Source of the DNA: Pseudomonas sp. ADAK18
GTDB taxonomy: Bacteria; Pseudomonadota; Gammaproteobacteria; Pseudomonadales; Pseudomonadaceae
DNA: 64,000 nt
Direction: 5' to 3'
Assembly (NCBI RefSeq): GCF_012935695.1
Contig: NZ_CP052859.1
Span: 6,241,001 to 6,305,000, forward strand
The position numbers and the translations under genes are program-made. Below the pieces are notes generated by a model that was not told where the DNA came from, made no database searches, and was given only the letters and a program-made list of their open reading frames with translations. Shown here piece by piece: positions 60,294 to 64,000 of the stretch (within the stretch, counting starts at the first letter, position 1; every line of letters starts with the position of its first letter).

Positions 60294-61318
60294 CAGTTCA
60301 AGCCAACGTCACGTTCCAGTTCCAGAGCTTCTTCGGCGTTACCCAAGTCGGCGGGAGTGACCTTCGGCGGCTGCAGCTCGCTGAAAGGCTTGAGGCCTCG
60401 GTTGGATTCCATGCCTTTGCGTAGCGGGTATTCAGCCGAGGTGTTGGTGATCACCCGCTGGCCTTCTTCGCTGGCCATGAAGGCCAGCAGTTGCTGGGCT
60501 TCTTTCGGATGTTTGCTGGACTTCAATGCTGCAGCGGCGGATACGGTAATCAAGCCGCCTGCATCACCGTCGGTGAAGTAGTGCAGTTGCGAATCCAGAT
60601 TGGTTTTTTCTTTCTTCAGGGCGAACCAGTAGTAGTTGTTCACCAGAACGGTGGCGACTTCGCCGTTTTCCACGGCTTTCAGGGCGACCATGTTGTTGCT
60701 GTAGACCTTGCCGAATGCGCGCAGGCCGGTCAGCCATTCTTCGGCGGCTTCGCGGCCGTGCAGCTTGATGATCGCCACGGCCTGTTCCTGGAACGCGCCG
60801 CTGGTGGGTACGAAGCCCACCTTGCCTTGCCACTCGGGCCCGGCAAAATCCAGCACCGACTTGGGCAGGTCTTTCTCGGCAATCAGTTTGGGGTTGAAGG
60901 CGACGACCCGGGTGCGTGCGGTCACGCCCATCCAGGCGCCGTTGCCGGCCACGTATTCCTTGGGCAGTACGTCGAGGGTGCTGGCGTCGATGGTTGCCAG
61001 CAGGCCTTGTTCGCCGAGTTTGTTCAGTGGCGGCGACTCTTCGGTGTAGATCACGTCGGCGGGGGAGCGGTCGCCTTCTTCGACGACTTGGCTGGCCAGT
61101 TGGTTGCTGCTGCCCTTGCGTACATTGACGTGGATGCCGGTCTTGGCTTCGAAGGCCTTGGCGAGTTCATCGCCGACCTCCTTGTGTTGGCCGTTATACA
61201 AGGTCAGTGCAACCTTGTCGGCAGAATAAGCAGCGGGCGAGAGCAGGGTCAGGCCGAGCAGAGTGATGGTCAAGCCACGCAGAAGGGATGTCTTGAGACG
61301 GGTATCGCGGATCATCAT
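60293..61318 (-). CDS. iron(III)-type ABC transporter substrate-binding protein (FbpA-like)
   Basis: A 341-residue periplasmic binding protein. A signal peptide ends near AYSA (residue 33), and the mature protein begins DKVALTLYNGQHKEV, as in ferric-binding proteins. The tyrosine pair that binds ferric iron in FbpA is visible as Y229-Y230 (VNNYYWFAL). GAGGAA lies eight bases before the first of two adjacent ATGs. A recognisable Fur box is not seen upstream. Iron is the likely ligand; the symbol is left out because an ATPase partner is missing. Confidence 0.88.
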   Translation of the reverse strand: MMIRDTRLKTSLLRGLTITLLGLTLLSPAAYSADKVALTLYNGQHKEVGDELAKAFEAKTGIHVNVRKGSSNQLASQVVEEGDRSPADVIYTEESPPLNKLGEQGLLATIDASTLDVLPKEYVAGNGAWMGVTARTRVVAFNPKLIAEKDLPKSVLDFAGPEWQGKVGFVPTSGAFQEQAVAIIKLHGREAAEEWLTGLRAFGKVYSNNMVALKAVENGEVATVLVNNYYWFALKKEKTNLDSQLHYFTDGDAGGLITVSAAAALKSSKHPKEAQQLLAFMASEEGQRVITNTSAEYPLRKGMESNRGLKPFSELQPPKVTPADLGNAEEALELERDVGLN

Positions 61319-61430
61319 TCGCAGGGTTCCTCACTTAAGTGCAACAAATCGTGAGCAGGATAAACGATAAAGTTTCTCAGGTGCGCCTTCGCAGCAGAAT
61401 TGCGAGTGAGATTTTCAGCGGCCAGAAACG

Positions 61431-61457
61431 CAAAAACCCGCTTTCGCGGGTTTTTGT
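61431..61457 (-). terminator. Rho-independent terminator of tRNA-Leu copy nearer fbpA
   Basis: On the minus strand CAAAAACCCGC, loop GAAA, GCGGGTTTTTG. It lies 31 bases past the 3' end of the tRNA at 61489-61575. Confidence 0.92.
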
Positions 61458-61488
61458 GAGACTCAAGACTTAACCTTGAGTTTGGAAT

Positions 61489-61575
61489 TGGTGCCCAGAA
61501 GAAGACTCGAACTTCCACGACCTTGCGGTCACCAGCACCTGAAGCTGGCGTGTCTACCAATTTCACCATCTGGGC
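61489..61575 (-). tRNA. tRNA-Leu (anticodon CAG)
   Basis: An 87-base tRNA with encoded CCA. The acceptor stem is GCCCAGA/TCTGGGC; the anticodon stem CCAGC/GCTGG encloses the loop TTCAGGT with anticodon CAG; a long variable arm (TGACCGCAAGGTCG) and GTTCGAGTC T-loop complete it. Preceded on the minus strand by its own promoter (61610-61638). Confidence 0.96.
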
Positions 61576-61609
61576 AGTATCAGCAACGTTGCCGCTGTTG
61601 ATGGAGCGA

Positions 61610-61638
61610 ACTATACGGAGCGGCTTTTGATCTGTAAA
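61610..61638 (-). promoter_or_regulatory. sigma-70 promoter for tRNA-Leu copy 1
   Basis: On the minus strand TTTACA (61638-61633), 17 bases, TATAGT (61615-61610), close to consensus, followed by a palindrome GCAACGTTGC before the tRNA. Confidence 0.85.
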
Positions 61639-61694
61639 CCCCTGATTTGAAATTATAAATCAAGTTTTTCGTTAAAAATCAAAGGCCTGTAATG

Positions 61695-61720
61695 CAAAAA
61701 CCCGCTTTCGCGGGTTTTTG
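61695..61720 (-). terminator. Rho-independent terminator of second tRNA-Leu
   Basis: Same stem-loop as at 61431 (CAAAAACCCGC, loop GAAA, GCGGGTTTTTG) on the minus strand, 33 bases past the tRNA at 61754-61840. Confidence 0.92.
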
Positions 61721-61753
61721 TGAAACTCAAGATTGAAACCTTGAGTTTGGAAT

Positions 61754-61840
61754 TGGTGCCCAGAAGAAGACTCGAACTTCCACGACCTTGCGGTCACCAG
61801 CACCTGAAGCTGGCGTGTCTACCAATTTCACCATCTGGGC
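61754..61840 (-). tRNA. tRNA-Leu (anticodon CAG), second copy
   Basis: The same 87-base sequence as 61489-61575, with identical anticodon CAG and CCA. It is a tandem duplicate 265 bases away including terminator and promoter. Preceded on the minus strand by its own promoter. Confidence 0.96.
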
Positions 61841-61874
61841 AGTATCGGCAACGTTGCCGTCGTCGATGGCGCGC

Positions 61875-61903
61875 ACTATACGCAGCGCACTTTTGACTGT
61901 AAA
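61875..61903 (-). promoter_or_regulatory. sigma-70 promoter for second tRNA-Leu
   Basis: On the minus strand TTTACA (61903-61898), 17 bases, TATAGT (61880-61875), followed by GGCAACGTTGCC. Same layout as the other copy. Confidence 0.85.
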
Positions 61904-62064
61904 CCCCCGTCATCAAAAAAGCCTGGAAAATTTCGCAGGCGGTCGCGCAAGGTGCGTTCCGAGGGCTGCAAAGTGCTTTTACGGGCTTGTTGATACCTGA
62001 AATTTCCCGTTTCAATACGCGTATGCCAAACTAACCCGCATATAGACAAGGTGAAAACTCTCTA

Positions 62065-64000
62065 ATGGCCGATTGGCAGTCCCTCGATCCCGAGGCCGCT
62101 CGTGAAGCGGAAAAATATGAAAACCCTATTCCTAGCCGCGAACTGATCCTGGCGCATCTCGCCGATCGGGGTTCGCCTGCTAGCCGCGAGCAGCTGGTCG
62201 AAGAGTTTGGTCTGACCACAGAGGACCAACTCGAAGCCCTGCGTCGCCGCCTGCGCGCCATGGAGCGCGACGCTCAATTGATCTACACCCGCCGCGGCAC
62301 TTATGCTCCGGTGGACAAGCTTGACCTGATCCTGGGCCGCATCAGTGGCCACCGTGATGGTTTTGGCTTCCTGATCCCGGATGACGGCAGTGACGATCTG
62401 TTCATGAGCCCGGCGCAAATGCGCCTGGTGTTCGATGGCGACCGTGCGCTGGCCCGTGTGTCCGGCCTGGACCGTCGCGGTCGTCGCGAAGGCGTGATCG
62501 TCGAAGTGGTGTCCCGTGCCCACGAGTCCATCGTTGGCCGTTACTTCGAAGAAGGCGGCATCGGCTTTGTCGTGCCGGATAACCCGAAGGTCCAGCAGGA
62601 AGTGCTGATCACCCCAGGCCGCAATGGCGCCGCCAAGGTGGGCCAGTTCGTCGAGGTGAAAATCACCCACTGGCCAACTGCGCGCTTCCAGCCACAGGGC
62701 GATATCGTCGAAGTGGTCGGCAACTACATGGCGCCGGGCATGGAAATCGATGTTGCGCTGCGCACCTACGATATCCCTCACGTCTGGCCTGAGGCTGTGC
62801 TCAAAGAAGCCGCCAAGCTCAAGCCGGAAGTTGAAGAAAAAGACAAAGAGAAGCGCATCGACCTGCGCCATCTGCCGTTCGTCACCATTGACGGCGAAGA
62901 TGCCCGCGACTTCGACGATGCGGTCTATTGCGAAGCCAAGCCCGGCAAGCTGCGCCTGTTCTCCGGCGGCTGGAAGTTGTTCGTCGCGATTGCCGACGTT
63001 TCCAGCTACGTGAAGATCGGTTCGGCTCTGGACAACGAAGCCCAGGTGCGCGGTAACTCGGTGTACTTCCCTGAGCGCGTGATCCCGATGCTGCCTGAGC
63101 AGCTATCCAACGGACTGTGCTCCTTGAACCCGAAAGTCGACCGTTTGGCCATGGTGTGCGAGATGACTATCTCGAAAACCGGCGAAATGACCGACTACCA
63201 GTTCTACGAAGCGGTGATCCACTCCCAGGCGCGTCTGACCTACAACAAGGTCAGCACCATCCTGGAGCAGCCGAAAACCAGCGAAGCCAAAGCGCTGCGT
63301 GGTGAGTACGGCCATGTCGTACCGCATCTGAAGCAGTTGTATGCGTTGTACAAGGTATTGCTGGGTGCGCGCCATGTTCGTGGCGCGATCGATTTTGAAA
63401 CTCAGGAAACCCGAATTGTCTTCGGCTCCGAGCGCAAGATCGCCGCAATCACCCCGACCACGCGTAACGATGCACACAAGCTGATCGAGGAATGTATGCT
63501 GGCGGCCAACGTGGCCACTGCGGAATTCCTGAAAAAGCACGAGATTCCTGCGTTGTACCGGGTGCACGACGGCCCACCACCGGAGCGTCTGGAGAAGCTG
63601 CGCGCGTTCCTCGGTGAACTCGGCCTGTCCCTGCATAAAGGCAAGGACGGCCCGACGCCGAAGGACTACCAGGCGCTGCTGGCCAGTATCAAGGACCGTC
63701 CGGATTACCACGTGATTCAGACCGTGATGCTGCGTTCCCTGAGTCAGGCGGTGTACAGCGCTGATAACCAGGGCCACTTTGGTCTGAATTACGAGGCGTA
63801 CACCCACTTCACCTCGCCGATTCGCCGTTACCCGGACTTGCTCACGCACCGCGCGATCCGCAGCGTGATCCACTCCAAGCAGAACACCCCGCACGTCCAG
63901 CGCGCCGGTGCCATGACCATTCCGAAGGCGCGGATCTATCCGTACGACGAAGCGGCCCTGGAGCAGTTGGGCGAGCAGTGCTCCATGAGCGAACGTCGTG
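62065..64000 (+). CDS. rnr: ribonuclease R (partial)
   Basis: The frame opens at ATG 62065 and runs off the right edge after about 645 residues, so the C-terminal S1 domain is missing. An N-terminal helix-turn-helix region (SREQLVEEFGL), two cold-shock domains (GRISGHRDGFGFLIPDD; GGIGFVVPDN) and the RNB catalytic domain with metal aspartates (TIDGEDARDFDDAVYCE) are visible, then NYEAYTHFTSPIRRYPDL near the end. It is a processive 3'-5' exonuclease that degrades structured RNA and acts with tmRNA. It begins 224 bases after the tRNA-Leu pair. Confidence 0.96.
   Translation, partial: MADWQSLDPEAAREAEKYENPIPSRELILAHLADRGSPASREQLVEEFGLTTEDQLEALRRRLRAMERDAQLIYTRRGTYAPVDKLDLILGRISGHRDGFGFLIPDDGSDDLFMSPAQMRLVFDGDRALARVSGLDRRGRREGVIVEVVSRAHESIVGRYFEEGGIGFVVPDNPKVQQEVLITPGRNGAAKVGQFVEVKITHWPTARFQPQGDIVEVVGNYMAPGMEIDVALRTYDIPHVWPEAVLKEAAKLKPEVEEKDKEKRIDLRHLPFVTIDGEDARDFDDAVYCEAKPGKLRLFSGGWKLFVAIADVSSYVKIGSALDNEAQVRGNSVYFPERVIPMLPEQLSNGLCSLNPKVDRLAMVCEMTISKTGEMTDYQFYEAVIHSQARLTYNKVSTILEQPKTSEAKALRGEYGHVVPHLKQLYALYKVLLGARHVRGAIDFETQETRIVFGSERKIAAITPTTRNDAHKLIEECMLAANVATAEFLKKHEIPALYRVHDGPPPERLEKLRAFLGELGLSLHKGKDGPTPKDYQALLASIKDRPDYHVIQTVMLRSLSQAVYSADNQGHFGLNYEAYTHFTSPIRRYPDLLTHRAIRSVIHSKQNTPHVQRAGAMTIPKARIYPYDEAALEQLGEQCSMSERR

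Noticed and set aside
61319..61430. Fur box upstream of the FbpA-like gene
   Set aside because: No convincing 19-base GATAAT-type repeat is visible in this stretch.

Overview
The window looks like chromosomal core DNA from a Pseudomonas of the fluorescens/putida type. The base composition is GC-rich. The gene order follows, from memory, a long conserved Pseudomonas block: waaL-msbA-hldE, waaA, tolC, thiC, parE-parC, serB-psd-motAB, then orn-queG-tsaE-amiB-mutL-miaA-hfq-hflXKC-hisZ-purA-rnr. Fluorescens-type REP palindromes sit between many genes. There is no prophage, insertion sequence, CRISPR array or rRNA operon. Both ends are cut inside genes (an O-antigen ligase at the left, RNase R at the right).

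Left part (1-7008): a surface-polysaccharide block holds an O-antigen ligase-like protein, the lipid A flippase MsbA, a sulfotransferase overlapping an APS kinase (a PAPS-making and PAPS-using pair), the ADP-heptose enzyme HldE and a sugar-nucleotide epimerase. Next (7051-10500) come an uncharacterised protein, an aldo/keto reductase, an FAD oxidoreductase and a small multidrug transporter, all leftward. They are followed by a LysR regulator, Kdo transferase WaaA and, convergently, a TolC-type outer-membrane channel.

Middle (14500-31205): a TPP riboswitch precedes thiC and a CytX-type HMP transporter. Then a lipoprotein, the nudF-yqiB-cpdA run, an accessory three-gene leftward cassette (amidohydrolase-like zinc enzyme, MFS transporter, HypT-like LysR), yqiA, and the topoisomerase IV genes parE and parC with two small envelope genes between them.

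Right part (31380-64000): a PqiC-like lipoprotein, an SMP/cyclase-like membrane protein, serB, psd, rhdA, an HDOD protein, motAB behind a recognisable sigma-28 promoter, rsgA, orn, a TRIC channel, queG, and the tightly packed nnrD-tsaE-amiB-mutL-miaA-hfq-hflX-hflK-hflC run. A strong terminator and an apparently structured RNA leader precede hisZ-purA. After purA come a chemoreceptor, an iron-type ABC pair (permease and binding protein, no ATPase), two tandem tRNA-Leu(CAG) genes with their own promoters and terminators, and rnr.

Most of the window is housekeeping. The items most worth a second look are the sulfotransferase/APS kinase pair inside the LPS block, the three-way-junction RNA upstream of hisZ, the degenerate cyclase-like domain fused to an SMP-type membrane module, and the accessory cassette with its 16-bp palindrome.
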